Shown: in pieces, positions 36,180 to 46,843 of the stretch
Position numbering within the stretch: the stretch's first letter is position 1
How the letters are laid out: each line of letters begins with the position of its first letter
DNA from: Fen-1258 sp964449775
GTDB lineage: Bacteria; Bacteroidota; Ignavibacteria; Ignavibacteriales; Melioribacteraceae
NCBI GenBank assembly: GCA_964449775.1
Contig: CAYVBQ010000002.1
Coordinates: forward strand, 124,001 to 188,000
Direction of reading: 5' to 3'
DNA: 64,000 bases
Notes under the pieces: generated by a model
The model's input: the letters and a program-made list of their open reading frames with translations, nothing else
The model's database searches: none
Told to the model about the DNA's origin: nothing
Translations under genes and position numbers: made by a program

Positions 36180-39100
36180 TTGTTCTTATCAAAGTTGGAA
36201 ATCTTTGGTTTCAAGTCTTTTGCGAATAAGACCAACATAAATTTTAATCGCGGTATCACCGGTATCGTAGGTCCGAACGGTTGCGGAAAAACAAACATTG
36301 TTGACGCTATCCGCTGGGTGCTGGGAGAGCAGAGAACTACAACCCTGCGCAGCGATAAGATGGAAAATGTAATTTTCAACGGTACACGAGAGAAGAAACC
36401 GATGGGAATGTCCGAGGTCTCTCTTACATTGGTCAATGATCAAGGCGTTCTTCCTACCGAATATACCGAAGTTACAATCACACGAAGAATTTTCAGGTCT
36501 GGTGAAAGCGAATATCTTCTTAACAAGAATATCTGCCGTCTTAAAGACATCACAAACCTTTTCATGGATACCGGCATAGGCGCAAACGCATATTCCGTCA
36601 TTGAGTTGAAAATGGTCGAGACCATTTTGAGCAGTAAGACCGAAGAGCGTAGAAAAATGTTTGAGGAAGCTGCCGGCGTAAACAAATATAAATTACGCCG
36701 CCGGCTCAGTTTGAAAAAATTGGATGATGTTAAAACCGATCTCACGCGTGTTAACGATATCGTCTCTGAAGTTGAAAAAACCGTTCGTTCACTTGAACGC
36801 CAGGCTAAACGCGCTGACCAATACACTCAAATTCAATCTGTATTGCGTGATAAAGAAATTGATCTTGCAGAACGAGAATACTCGCAACTGAGTATAAGGA
36901 AGCAAAATCTTTTAAGGGACATTGCTGAGTTCTCTAACAAGAAAGACACAATTGATTTAGACATTCGGAAAATTGAGAACGAGCTTATTCATTATAGAAA
37001 TGAAATCAACACAATCGAGACCCAGCTTCAAAACAAACGTGACGATGTAGCGCTGAACACTGACCAACTTCATGTAACTCAAAAAAATATTTCAGTATCG
37101 GAAGAGCGTTTAAATTCACTTCTCAACAACCACGAAAGACTTCAGAAAGAAATTTCTGAACTTCAACATCAGCTGGATGAAACGATAAATCACATTGAGC
37201 AAAGTAATGATGACTTACTATCCCTCTCTCAAAAGCTTGATGAAAAGAATGGTGAAATTTCTCAAAATGAACAGAGCTTGATAGAGAACCGGGACGCGCT
37301 TGAGCAAAAGCGAAATGAGTTAAAACAACTAAATCAAGAAAAGTTCGGGTTGTTACGCGAAATTTCCGAGAAAGAAAACAATGCTTCTAATATCAGAAAA
37401 GAGTTGGCTGCTCATAACGCCAATATTGAGAAACACAATCAGAAAATTCAAAGCGTTACTAACAAAATTGCTAAAACAGTTGGCTTCATAGAAGAATTGA
37501 CAGCTGAAAAAAGCAGTGCGGAGAAAAAGCTTAAAGAAGCCGGTTTGATGATTGCCCTGCGTGAAAAAGAGAAAGAAGATTTAGAGCAAGAACTTAACTC
37601 TCTCAAACAAAATGAAGTTGAGGAAAAGACGCTTCTTGCTGGACTTAAAGAAAAGATAGAATTTTTACAAACTTTAATCTCCAATCTCGAAGGGATTTCA
37701 AAAGGAGCGAAAGTTCTTATAGAAAACAATGACTGGACTAGTAAGAACAAAAATATTTTTGCCGATATAGGAAATGCTCAGGAGAAATACCGTTTTGCAC
37801 TTGAGGCAGCTTTAAAATCTGTTTTGAACAATTTACTTGTTGACAATGCAAGCGACTTGCAAAACGCTATTGAGTATTTGCGTAAGAATGACCTCGGCAA
37901 AGCATCATTTTATCTTCTTCGTTCTAACGAACAAACAAAAAAATCATTTATAGAAAGTTTATCTAACTACAGTCAGAAGAGAAAAGCAAAAAAACTCGCC
38001 AAGGAAGAATCGTTCATTGGCTGGGCAAAAGATTTTGTTGAAACCGAGAAAAGTTGGCAGCCATACTTCGAGCAAGCTCTTTTCAATTATGCAGTAACTG
38101 CCGATTTGAAATCAGCTATCGAATTAAACAGAAAATATCCGGCGTTCAATTTTACAACATTAGACGGTGACTTCGTTCAAAACAGCGGTATTATAGAAGC
38201 CGGTTCTCTTCCAAAGCAGGATGAGACTTTGTTTGGTCGCCGCCAACTTTTGGAAAATCTCAAGAAAGAATTCCCTAAACACGAAACTAACCTTGCTAAG
38301 CTCAAAGCGTTTATTGCTGAGACCGAAGGAAAAATTTCGCGTATCGATTTGAAAAATCTTACCGATAGCGAAAAAATGATTTCCAACGATGTAGCAAACA
38401 TCGAGAAACAAATTTCACAGCTCGAATTTGAGAAGAGTAAAGCGAACGAAGAAATTGAAATTTCACAGAAAGAGATCCGCGAACTGGCAGAAAAAGCGAA
38501 TCTATTGGATAATCAAATCATCGCTTTTGAAAAAGAACTCGATGAATTGAATGAGAAGAAAAAAGCATTTGATGAAAATATTTTCGCATATGAGAAAGAA
38601 CTGGATTCATTCGAAGATGAATTCAATTCTTTCGTAGATGCACAGAACCAGCGTAAACTTGAACTCGAAAGGCTCAAGGGACAAATTGAAAATACCCGCA
38701 GTTCAATAACCCGTTCTCAGTCGAATCAAACATTAATCTCAAACGGAATAGAGAAGCGTCAATACGATTTACAATCAAACGAAACCGAAACAAACACTCT
38801 CCAGGAAAAGATCGTAAATGCAAACGCTGAACTCGAAGCGATAAATTCCATTCGTCAGACATTACTTTCCGAAGAGAAAGAGATCAACGATAAGCTAAAA
38901 GCAATTAAAGATGAAGCGGCAAAGTTCGAAAATGAACTCAATCAATTGCGCAACGATCGTCAGGTGGTTTCCGATAAAGTTTATTCCTTTGAAATAAAAG
39001 AGACCGAGATTAAACTCCGCACGGAGAATTTGATCGAGCATATCAAAGAGAATTATTCAATAGAACTGACACTGAAACAATTTGATGATTTGGACTCTTT

Positions 39101-39779
39101 CGATTTTACCGGTACAACAAACGAAGTGCAGTCGCTTAAAGAGAAATTAAAAAGTATTGGACCGGTGAACCTTCTTGCATATTCCGAATACGATGAAGAG
39201 AAAAAACGCCTGGATTTTTTACACAAACAACGCAATGATTTAACTGAATCCGAAAAAGACTTAATAAAGACAATCAATGAAATCAACGAAACAGCCCAGC
39301 AGCTTTTTCTAGATACCTTCGAGAAGATACGTCAGAACTTTACGATGATATTCCAGACACTTTTCAATCCCGGTGATGAAGCAGATCTTATGCTCGAAGA
39401 AGGCATTGATCCGCTTGAGGGCAAAATCGAAATTTTGGCAAAGCCGAAAGGCAAACGCCCGACTTCGATTGAACTTCTATCGGGAGGAGAAAAAACTTTA
39501 ACAGCAACAGCACTTCTTTTTGCGATCTATCTTGTTAAGCCGAGCCCGTTCTGTATTCTTGATGAAGTTGACGCTCCGCTTGATGATGCTAACATTGACC
39601 GCTTCACAAAGCTAATCAAAGAGTTTAGCGCAAAGACACAGTTTATTATTGTAACACATAACAAACGAACTATGGAAGCTGCCGAAACTATGTACGGAGT
39701 TACAATTCAAGAAGAAGGTATCTCTAAATTGGTCGGCGTCCGTTTTGAGGAAATTCCATCCAGTTATGAACCTCAATAA
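36180..39779 (+). CDS. smc: Chromosome segregation protein SMC
   Basis: A 1199-residue condensin subunit. The Walker A GPNGCGKTNIVDAIRW is at about residue 32, two coiled-coil arms surround a hinge at about 510-660, and the C-terminal signature LLSGGEKTLTATAL and Walker B PFCILDEVDAPLDD are intact. The start is TTG at 36180 with AGAGG six bases upstream; no ATG fits the conserved N-terminus. It compacts and segregates the chromosome with ScpA/B, not in this window. Confidence 0.97.
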   Translation: MFLSKLEIFGFKSFANKTNINFNRGITGIVGPNGCGKTNIVDAIRWVLGEQRTTTLRSDKMENVIFNGTREKKPMGMSEVSLTLVNDQGVLPTEYTEVTITRRIFRSGESEYLLNKNICRLKDITNLFMDTGIGANAYSVIELKMVETILSSKTEERRKMFEEAAGVNKYKLRRRLSLKKLDDVKTDLTRVNDIVSEVEKTVRSLERQAKRADQYTQIQSVLRDKEIDLAEREYSQLSIRKQNLLRDIAEFSNKKDTIDLDIRKIENELIHYRNEINTIETQLQNKRDDVALNTDQLHVTQKNISVSEERLNSLLNNHERLQKEISELQHQLDETINHIEQSNDDLLSLSQKLDEKNGEISQNEQSLIENRDALEQKRNELKQLNQEKFGLLREISEKENNASNIRKELAAHNANIEKHNQKIQSVTNKIAKTVGFIEELTAEKSSAEKKLKEAGLMIALREKEKEDLEQELNSLKQNEVEEKTLLAGLKEKIEFLQTLISNLEGISKGAKVLIENNDWTSKNKNIFADIGNAQEKYRFALEAALKSVLNNLLVDNASDLQNAIEYLRKNDLGKASFYLLRSNEQTKKSFIESLSNYSQKRKAKKLAKEESFIGWAKDFVETEKSWQPYFEQALFNYAVTADLKSAIELNRKYPAFNFTTLDGDFVQNSGIIEAGSLPKQDETLFGRRQLLENLKKEFPKHETNLAKLKAFIAETEGKISRIDLKNLTDSEKMISNDVANIEKQISQLEFEKSKANEEIEISQKEIRELAEKANLLDNQIIAFEKELDELNEKKKAFDENIFAYEKELDSFEDEFNSFVDAQNQRKLELERLKGQIENTRSSITRSQSNQTLISNGIEKRQYDLQSNETETNTLQEKIVNANAELEAINSIRQTLLSEEKEINDKLKAIKDEAAKFENELNQLRNDRQVVSDKVYSFEIKETEIKLRTENLIEHIKENYSIELTLKQFDDLDSFDFTGTTNEVQSLKEKLKSIGPVNLLAYSEYDEEKKRLDFLHKQRNDLTESEKDLIKTINEINETAQQLFLDTFEKIRQNFTMIFQTLFNPGDEADLMLEEGIDPLEGKIEILAKPKGKRPTSIELLSGGEKTLTATALLFAIYLVKPSPFCILDEVDAPLDDANIDRFTKLIKEFSAKTQFIIVTHNKRTMEAAETMYGVTIQEEGISKLVGVRFEEIPSSYEPQ

Positions 39780-40494
39780 TAGATCGTATAAAATATTTGT
39801 TGATTTCGATGGCACGATAAGTCAAACTGATGTTGGCGAAGCGATGTTTCTCAGGTTTGGAAATGTTGAAAAATCGAAAGAGTGGGTTGATGATTGGTTG
39901 AATCAAAAAATAAATTCAGCCGAATTGTGGAGATTGCTTTGCAGTTCTGTTATTAATTTTAATGAAAAAGAGTTCGATCTTTTTTTAGATGATATTAAGA
40001 TTGATCCGGCTTTCAAAAACTTTGTTAGTTATTGCGAAAGCAAGGGATTTGAATTACGAATTTTGAGTGATGGCTTTGATTACTACATACAAAAAATCTT
40101 GCGGCGGGAAGAACTCGATCATTTAGAGGTTTATTCGAATCAACTAACGTTCGATAAGGAGAATAAATTAATTCCTCTTTTCCCTTTTACTGATGAAGAG
40201 TGTTCACAATGCGCCAACTGCAAACGAAATCATGTTCTCAATTTTAGCAGTGAAGATGATTACAGTTTTTATATCGGCGACGGTAATACAGATATTTGCC
40301 CGGTACAATTTTGCGATTTCATCTTCGCAAAAAATTCGTTACTCCGGTTTTGCGAAATAAATAGAATCACTTATTTCCCATATTCAACTTTTGCTGATGT
40401 GATTAAAAAAATTGACGAGTTAAAAGAAAAGAAACGTCTGAAGAAAAGACATCAGGCAGAATTAAAACGAAGAGAAGTTTTTATGACCGGGTGA
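39766..40494 (+). CDS. HAD-superfamily phosphatase (MtnX/SerB-like)
   Basis: About 242 residues. HAD motif I is FVDFDGTISQTD, motif II is around RILSDGFDYYI and motif IV is IGDGNTDICP. A CSQCANCK segment gives two CxxC-like pairs that could bind metal. Family-IB HAD enzymes include phosphoserine and methylthio-ribulose phosphatases; the substrate is open. The ATG at 39766 lies inside the end of smc (14-base overlap). A TTG at 39745 is an alternative start. Confidence 0.82.
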   Translation: MNLNNRSYKIFVDFDGTISQTDVGEAMFLRFGNVEKSKEWVDDWLNQKINSAELWRLLCSSVINFNEKEFDLFLDDIKIDPAFKNFVSYCESKGFELRILSDGFDYYIQKILRREELDHLEVYSNQLTFDKENKLIPLFPFTDEECSQCANCKRNHVLNFSSEDDYSFYIGDGNTDICPVQFCDFIFAKNSLLRFCEINRITYFPYSTFADVIKKIDELKEKKRLKKRHQAELKRREVFMTG

Positions 40495-40584
40495 AGATCA
40501 AATATCAACGGTTTATAAACATCATCATTGGTAAAAAAAAGTATAGTAATTAGAAGCGACTAATAACCAAACAAGTGACCTTTT

Positions 40585-41172
40585 ATGAAAAATTTTGCAG
40601 CGAAGATTTTTAAATTTAGAAGCTACACACCGCTTCCCTTTCTGTTATTAATGGTAGTTTTTCAGCAAGCAACAATTACAAGTATGCTAATTGGATTTGC
40701 AATTGCACTTATTGGTGAATTCTTTCGCTTGTGGGGAGTGAGCCATGCAGGAAGCGAAACACGTACAACTGACGGAGTTGGCGGAACATTTCTCGTAGTA
40801 TCAGGCGCATTCGCATATGTGCGCAATCCGCTCTACGTGGGCAACATGCTGATGTATCTGGGAATTGGAGTAATGTCCTGGGCGCTTTTCCCTTATTTAC
40901 AAATTATTGCATTGGCATTTTTCTTCTGGCAATACACTGTTATCATCAATGAAGAAGAAGCATTTCTTCGTTCAAAGTATGGTAAAAGTTACGATGACTA
41001 TTGCGCTGCTGTTCCAAAATTGATCCCGGGTTTTATAAAATATAAGAATCCGGGTTTAGAACAACCGGAATATCAATTGCAAAAAGGTCTTCGTTCAGAG
41101 CGAAGAACATTTCAGGCATTCGGAATAATAATTCTAATAATTGTAATTCGTTACGTGTTGAGTTTAAGTTGA
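40585..41172 (+). CDS. Isoprenylcysteine/phospholipid methyltransferase-like membrane protein
   Basis: A 195-residue integral membrane protein with four to five helices. GAFAYVRNPLYVGNMLMYLG and the EEAFLRSKYGKSYDDYCAAVPKLIP stretch are typical of the ICMT/PEMT methyltransferase superfamily. The SAM-dependent substrate is not known; it may be a lipid, since the next genes are for lipid A. Its stop overlaps the lpxB start. Confidence 0.82.
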   Translation: MKNFAAKIFKFRSYTPLPFLLLMVVFQQATITSMLIGFAIALIGEFFRLWGVSHAGSETRTTDGVGGTFLVVSGAFAYVRNPLYVGNMLMYLGIGVMSWALFPYLQIIALAFFFWQYTVIINEEEAFLRSKYGKSYDDYCAAVPKLIPGFIKYKNPGLEQPEYQLQKGLRSERRTFQAFGIIILIIVIRYVLSLS

Positions 41173-42308
41173 GTAAGAAATTGATGATAATTGCAGGCGA
41201 GGCTTCCGGTGATCTGCACGGTGCAAGCTTAATAACTGAATTGAAACGGTCTGATCCTTCAATCGAAATTTTTGGAATTGGCGGCGATAAGATGATCGCT
41301 GCCGGAATGAATTCGCAGTTTCATATTAAACAGATGGCGTTTCTTGGATTCATCGAAGTTTTGAAGCATCTTCCTTTCATTAGCAAAGTACGAAAGGAAC
41401 TTCTTCAGAAGATTTATGATGAAAAGATCAATACCGTGGTACTCATAGATTATCCAGGGTTTAATCTTAATATCGCAAAAATATTACACGAACAAGGCAT
41501 TCAGGTTATCTATTATATATCCCCACAAGTTTGGGCATGGGGAAAAGGAAGAATTGATAAGATCAAAGAGTTAGTTGATATGATGCTTGTGGTTTTCCCG
41601 TTCGAAGAAACAATGTACCGCAAATATAATATGAATGTTAAGTACGTCGGGCATCCGCTTATTGAACATGTAGAAAAATATCCTTATCTGTCGAAAGAGG
41701 AGCTTTATTCAAAACTTGGATTGGAAAAAGGAAAAGAGATTTTATTACTGCTTCCCGGCAGCCGGAAACACGAAATAAGAAAAATATTCCCGGCGTGTAT
41801 TACCGCTGCGGAAAAACTTTCTAAAGATTTCAATATGCAAACAGTAGTTGCATGCGCTGAGAACATAGATGAAAATATCTTTACCGGATTAACGGAAGAA
41901 AAGAATTATAAATTAGTGAAAGGAAATACATACGATCTTCTCAAGCATTCACATTTCGGAATTATCAAATCCGGAACGTCAACACTTGAAGCCGGATTAT
42001 TTCAGCTTCCGTTTATAGTTGTGTATTCTACTAACTTTGTAACATATGCACTCGGTAGAATTCTTGTTCAGATCAAAAATATTGCGATGGCAAATATCAT
42101 TCTTGGTGAGAATGTGATTGATGAATTGATCCAATATGATGTTAACGCTGAAAATATTTATTCAAAAAGTGCAGCGATTTTGAATAACAATGAAAAATAT
42201 AATTCGATCAAACAGAAACTTAGTTTGATAAAAGAAAAACTTGGCGGACCCGGAGCTTCGAAAAAAGCTGCCGGGTTAATTTTTGCGCGGTTAAATGAAA
42301 TTAAGTGA
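41169..42308 (+). CDS. lpxB: Lipid A disaccharide synthase
   Basis: Joins UDP-2,3-diacylglucosamine and lipid X to the lipid A disaccharide. 379 residues; MIIAGEASGDLHGASL at the N-terminus, IYYISPQVWAWGKGR and LLLPGSRKHEI are family signatures. It starts at TTG in a TTGA overlap with the previous stop, so translation is coupled. It is followed by an acyltransferase and lpxK, a lipid A gene group. Confidence 0.96.
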   Translation: MSKKLMIIAGEASGDLHGASLITELKRSDPSIEIFGIGGDKMIAAGMNSQFHIKQMAFLGFIEVLKHLPFISKVRKELLQKIYDEKINTVVLIDYPGFNLNIAKILHEQGIQVIYYISPQVWAWGKGRIDKIKELVDMMLVVFPFEETMYRKYNMNVKYVGHPLIEHVEKYPYLSKEELYSKLGLEKGKEILLLLPGSRKHEIRKIFPACITAAEKLSKDFNMQTVVACAENIDENIFTGLTEEKNYKLVKGNTYDLLKHSHFGIIKSGTSTLEAGLFQLPFIVVYSTNFVTYALGRILVQIKNIAMANIILGENVIDELIQYDVNAENIYSKSAAILNNNEKYNSIKQKLSLIKEKLGGPGASKKAAGLIFARLNEIK

Positions 42309-42954
42309 TTCTCAAAGAAATGTTCTTCGATATATTGGAATTAGATTTGCAAGTGTTGCAATCAGGTTGCTGATAACGACCCTGCGTATAAAAATTGTGA
42401 ATGGTGAAGCCATCTCTAATCTTGCACGCGAAAAGAAAAATTTTGTTGCAGCATTTTGGCATGGATCAATGATGATCGGCTGGTTCCTTCATCGGAGTGG
42501 AAACTCGGCAGCGCTTGTCAGCCAAAGTAAAGACGGCGATGTTCTCGCTGCCATTCTTGAAAAATGGAACTATAATGTTGTTCGCGGTTCAAGTTCAACC
42601 GGCGGAAGTGATGCCTTAGCAACAATGATTTTTCTAATGCGGGAAGATTATTCCTTAGTAATTACTCCTGATGGTCCTCGCGGGCCTATTTGTAAGATGA
42701 AAGCAGGTGCCGTTATTACCGCTAAGAAATCAAACGTACCACTCTTCTTAGTTGGAATTGGCATAAAGAATAAAATCATCTTGAAAAGTTGGGACCGTTT
42801 TGAAGTGCCGAAACCGTTCAGTAAAGTTGTCGCTATTTATTCTGACCCGATCATTATAGACAATGATTTGAGCTATGAAGAAACGAATCATAAAATTTTA
42901 GAATGCGAAGAGTTACTAAATAAATTACAGAAGGATGCTCTCAAGTCGTGTTAG
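42295..42954 (+). CDS. DUF374 lysophospholipid acyltransferase family protein
   Basis: A 219-residue protein. The acyltransferase-type motifs are NFVAAFWHGSMMIG and ITPDGPRGPICKMK. DUF374 proteins are often encoded beside lipid A genes and are thought to acylate lipid A or its precursors. The gene overlaps lpxB by 14 bases and lpxK by 7. Confidence 0.88.
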   Translation: MKLSDSQRNVLRYIGIRFASVAIRLLITTLRIKIVNGEAISNLAREKKNFVAAFWHGSMMIGWFLHRSGNSAALVSQSKDGDVLAAILEKWNYNVVRGSSSTGGSDALATMIFLMREDYSLVITPDGPRGPICKMKAGAVITAKKSNVPLFLVGIGIKNKIILKSWDRFEVPKPFSKVVAIYSDPIIIDNDLSYEETNHKILECEELLNKLQKDALKSC

Positions 42955-43994
42955 AATTCTTAAGAAAAATATTTTCACCGCTAGTAGTTGTTTATTCGAT
43001 TATAGCAAAAATTAGGAACTGGTTCTTTGATAAAAATATTTTCTCCGCAACTAAAGTTAGAGCAAAAGTCATTTCCGTCGGGAATTTGACAGTAGGCGGC
43101 TCCGGCAAAACTCCTGCTGCGATGATGATAGCTGAAGCTTTGAAACCCAAAGGGAGAAAAGTTGGACTTTTAAGTCGCGGCTACGGTAGAAACTCGCGCG
43201 GATATATTTATGTGAGCGATGGAAATAAAATTAATGCCACGGTTGATCAATGCGGCGATGAGATGTATTTCATGGCTGAAGAATTAAAAGTACCAACTGC
43301 TGTAGCCGAGCGCCGTGTTGTTGGTGCAGAAAGATTGATACAAGATTCTAACATTGACACCATTATTCTTGATGACGCATTTCAACATAGATGGATTTAC
43401 CGCGATATTGATGTTGTAATTATTGATCAAAGATTTTTGGTCAAAGTCGGTCAAATGGAACAGCGGATGCTTCCGCTTGGTTCAATGCGAGAACCATTCG
43501 ATTCCTTGAAACGAGCAGACATAATTATCATTAACAGAAAATTTTCCGGGCATGATGAAATACCCGAAAAACTAAAAAAACATTTTGTGAATAAACAGGT
43601 GTTTACCGGTTATTATGAACCGACAGGAGTTTTCGATGTAAAGACTCATCATTATTTTGATATGAGTGAGTTTCAAGGACAAAAAAGTTTAGTGGTTTGC
43701 GGAATCGCGCGCCCCTATTCCTTCTTGAATGTGCTTGAAAAAAATAAAATTGATATTACTAACAAAATGATTTTCGAAGACCATAAAAATTATTATCTAA
43801 AAGAAGTGCATGACATAAGAAAGAAATTTTACGATACAAATTCATATTCGGTGCTAACAACTCAAAAAGACGCCGTGAAATTCATAAAATATTCTAAAGA
43901 ACTTGACGACATAGATATTTACTATTTGAAAATAGAGCTTAAACTTGATGAACAAGAAAAATTTAACGAACTAATAATAAAATCAATTAACTAA
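42948..43994 (+). CDS. lpxK: Tetraacyldisaccharide 4'-kinase
   Basis: Phosphorylates the 4' position of the lipid A precursor at the inner membrane. 348 residues; the P-loop is SVGNLTVGGSGKTP near residue 46, and GLLSRGYGRNSRG and LDDAFQHRWIYRD are conserved. It starts at GTG overlapping the end of the DUF374 gene. Confidence 0.95.
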   Translation: MLEFLRKIFSPLVVVYSIIAKIRNWFFDKNIFSATKVRAKVISVGNLTVGGSGKTPAAMMIAEALKPKGRKVGLLSRGYGRNSRGYIYVSDGNKINATVDQCGDEMYFMAEELKVPTAVAERRVVGAERLIQDSNIDTIILDDAFQHRWIYRDIDVVIIDQRFLVKVGQMEQRMLPLGSMREPFDSLKRADIIIINRKFSGHDEIPEKLKKHFVNKQVFTGYYEPTGVFDVKTHHYFDMSEFQGQKSLVVCGIARPYSFLNVLEKNKIDITNKMIFEDHKNYYLKEVHDIRKKFYDTNSYSVLTTQKDAVKFIKYSKELDDIDIYYLKIELKLDEQEKFNELIIKSIN

Positions 43995-44034
43995 TACACA
44001 GAAAAAAGACAAACATTTATCGGAGGATAAGTTA

Positions 44035-46833
44035 ATGGCTAAAGCAGCAAAAAAATATGTTTACTATTTCGGCGGCAAACGTGCAGATGGACACGCTACA
44101 ATGAAAGAATTGCTCGGTGGTAAAGGTGCTAACCTTGCCGAGATGATCAATATTGGATTACCGGTTCCGGCCGGATTCACTATTACAACTGAAGTATGCA
44201 CGGCATATTACAAGAACAATAGAAATTATCCCAAAGAACTTGAAAAACAAGTTAAAGACGCTCTTGCAAAAACTGAAAAAGAGATGGGCGCAAAGTTTGG
44301 CGATAAAGTTAATCCGCTTCTTGTTTCAGTTCGTTCCGGCGCACGAGCATCAATGCCCGGTATGATGGAAACTATTCTCAACGTTGGTTTGAATAATCAA
44401 ACACGCGAAGCACTGATTGCAAAGACAGGTAACCCACGTTTCGTTTATGATTCACACCGCCGCCTAATCCAGATGTATTCAGATGTTGTTATGGAAAAAG
44501 CTGCTGGTATCGAACATGAAGAAGGTAAAGGAGTTCGTCAGCAATTAGAGAAAGAACTTCACAACATGAAAGAAGCACGCGGTGCAAAGAACGATACAGA
44601 TTTATCGGCAGATGACTTGAAAGAATTGATCGAGATCTACAAAGCAAAAGTTCAGGAAGTTTTAGGCAAACCATTTCCTGAAGATCCAATGGCTCAACTT
44701 TGGGGCGCGGTATCGGCAGTATTTCAGAGCTGGATGGGAAAACGTGCATGTTCTTACAGAAGAATCGAGAGCATTCCTGATGACTGGGGCACTGCTGTAA
44801 GCGTTCAATCAATGGTATTTGGAAACATGGGCGATACATCGGCAACAGGTGTTGCGTTCACCCGTAACCCTGCAACAGGTGAAAATTATTTCTATGGTGA
44901 ATGGCTGCCAAATGCACAAGGTGAAGATGTTGTTGCCGGTATTAGAACTCCAAACCCAATTAACGAAGTTGGAAAGAGCGAGCACACTGCTCATCTTCCA
45001 TCGCTTGAAACAGCAATGGTTCCAGCTTACAAAAAACTTCATGCAATTCAACGTTCTCTTGAAAAACATTATCATGATATGCTTGATATCGAGTTTACAA
45101 TTCAGGAAGGCAAACTTTATATGCTTCAGTGCCGTATTGGAAAAAGAAACGGTCCTGCTGCTGTAAAGATGGCTCTTGATATGTATAAAGAAAAAATAAT
45201 TACTAAAGAAGAAGCAGTGATGCGCGTTCAACCTTCGCAGTTAGATGAACTTCTTCATCCAATAATTGATCCTATAGTTGAACTTACCTCGGCGGTAATA
45301 GTAAAAGGATTACCTGCCGGTCCTGGTGGTGCTTCCGGTCAAGTTGTTTTCTCTGCAAATGATGCAGTTGTATGGGCAAAAGGAGGCAAGAGAGTAATTT
45401 TAGTTCGCGAAGAAACAAATCCTGAAGACATCGAAGGAATGCGTGCAGCCGAAGCAATCTTAACCGGTCGCGGCGGAATGACATCACATGCGGCGCTTGT
45501 AGCTCGTGGCTGGGGTAAATGCTGTATCGTTGGCGCTGGTTCTGTAAAAATAAATTATCAAGAAAAATATTTTACAGTTGGCGATGTAACTGTTCGCGAA
45601 GGTGACTGGCTTACATTGAACGGATCAAAAGGAAGTGTTTATCTTGGCGAACTTCCTATGATTAAAGCTGCCGAAGAAAATGCGGACTTCCAGGCATTCA
45701 TGAAGATCTGCGATGCTGTAAGAAAATTAAAAGTAAGAACAAACGCAGATACACCTGAAGATGCAGCACGTGCGCGTGCATTCGGTGCCGAAGGTATCGG
45801 TTTGTTTAGAACAGAACATATGTTTTACGGAAAACATTCCGAAGAACCATTGTTCAAACTTCGCAAGATGATTCATTCCAACACAGAAGCTGAAAGAAGA
45901 AGCGCTCTGGACGAACTCTTTCCTCATGTTAAACAGGATTTGAAGGGAACACTCGAGGCAATGGACGGGTATCCGGTTACATTCAGAACACTCGATCCAC
46001 CGCTTCATGAATTCGTTCCAACCAGAATGGAAGAGAGAGAAAAACTTGCACAAAGTTTGGGAATATCTCTCGAAGAATTAAGTAAACGCGCAGACTCATT
46101 GCATGAAAACAATCCGATGATGGGACACCGCGGTGTTCGTCTTGGTATTACTTATCCTGAAATTACAGAGATGCAGGTTCGTGCAATATTCGAAGCAACT
46201 GCAGAATTGTTGGCAGAAGGTAAAAAACCTTTCCCTGAAATAATGATTCCTGTTACGTGTCATGTTAATGAAATCAGTCATCAATATGTCATCGTAAATA
46301 AAATTCATGGCGAAGTTTGTGCTAAATTCGGATTGAAGAAGATTCCTCACTTAACCGGTACTATGATTGAAATTCCTCGCGCATGTTTAACCGCTGATAA
46401 GATTGCCGAAGTTGCGCAATTCTTCTCATTCGGAACGAACGATTTAACACAAATGGGATTTGGATTTTCTCGTGATGATATTGGCGGGTTCTTACCGGAA
46501 TATTTAGAGCAGAAAATTCTTCCGGTAGATCCATTCCAAACAATAGACCAAGATGCAATTGGTAAATTGATGAAGATGGCTGTTGAAGGTGGACGAGCCA
46601 CAAGACCTGATCTTAAGATTGGTATTTGTGGAGAGCATGGCGGCGAACCAAAATCAGTTGAATTCTGTCACAAGATTGGTTTGAACTATGTAAGCTGTTC
46701 ACCATTCCGTGTCCCGATTGCAAGACTTGCAGCTGCACATGCGGTCGTTAAAGAAATGCAATCAACAAAACCGGCAGTTAAGAAAGTGTTGGTAAAAAAA
46801 ACGACAGTTAAAAAAGCAGCTAGAAAAAAGTAA
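44035..46833 (+). CDS. ppdK: Pyruvate, phosphate dikinase
   Basis: Interconverts pyruvate, ATP and Pi with PEP, AMP and PPi. 932 residues with the nucleotide-binding domain (KGANLAEMINIGLPVPAGFT), the phospho-histidine domain (GRGGMTSHAALVARGWGK) and the PEP-binding barrel (GICGEHGGEP). The last 20 or so residues are an added Lys/Val/Ala tail (KKVLVKKTTVKKAARKK), not part of the usual enzyme. A GGAGG site precedes the ATG. Confidence 0.97.
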   Translation: MAKAAKKYVYYFGGKRADGHATMKELLGGKGANLAEMINIGLPVPAGFTITTEVCTAYYKNNRNYPKELEKQVKDALAKTEKEMGAKFGDKVNPLLVSVRSGARASMPGMMETILNVGLNNQTREALIAKTGNPRFVYDSHRRLIQMYSDVVMEKAAGIEHEEGKGVRQQLEKELHNMKEARGAKNDTDLSADDLKELIEIYKAKVQEVLGKPFPEDPMAQLWGAVSAVFQSWMGKRACSYRRIESIPDDWGTAVSVQSMVFGNMGDTSATGVAFTRNPATGENYFYGEWLPNAQGEDVVAGIRTPNPINEVGKSEHTAHLPSLETAMVPAYKKLHAIQRSLEKHYHDMLDIEFTIQEGKLYMLQCRIGKRNGPAAVKMALDMYKEKIITKEEAVMRVQPSQLDELLHPIIDPIVELTSAVIVKGLPAGPGGASGQVVFSANDAVVWAKGGKRVILVREETNPEDIEGMRAAEAILTGRGGMTSHAALVARGWGKCCIVGAGSVKINYQEKYFTVGDVTVREGDWLTLNGSKGSVYLGELPMIKAAEENADFQAFMKICDAVRKLKVRTNADTPEDAARARAFGAEGIGLFRTEHMFYGKHSEEPLFKLRKMIHSNTEAERRSALDELFPHVKQDLKGTLEAMDGYPVTFRTLDPPLHEFVPTRMEEREKLAQSLGISLEELSKRADSLHENNPMMGHRGVRLGITYPEITEMQVRAIFEATAELLAEGKKPFPEIMIPVTCHVNEISHQYVIVNKIHGEVCAKFGLKKIPHLTGTMIEIPRACLTADKIAEVAQFFSFGTNDLTQMGFGFSRDDIGGFLPEYLEQKILPVDPFQTIDQDAIGKLMKMAVEGGRATRPDLKIGICGEHGGEPKSVEFCHKIGLNYVSCSPFRVPIARLAAAHAVVKEMQSTKPAVKKVLVKKTTVKKAARKK

Positions 46834-46843
46834 CAAAGTAATA

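Noticed and set aside
36176..36436. Minus-strand open frames overlapping smc, ppdK and the subtilase
   Set aside because: They are antisense shadows of strongly supported genes, without own signals or recognisable domains.
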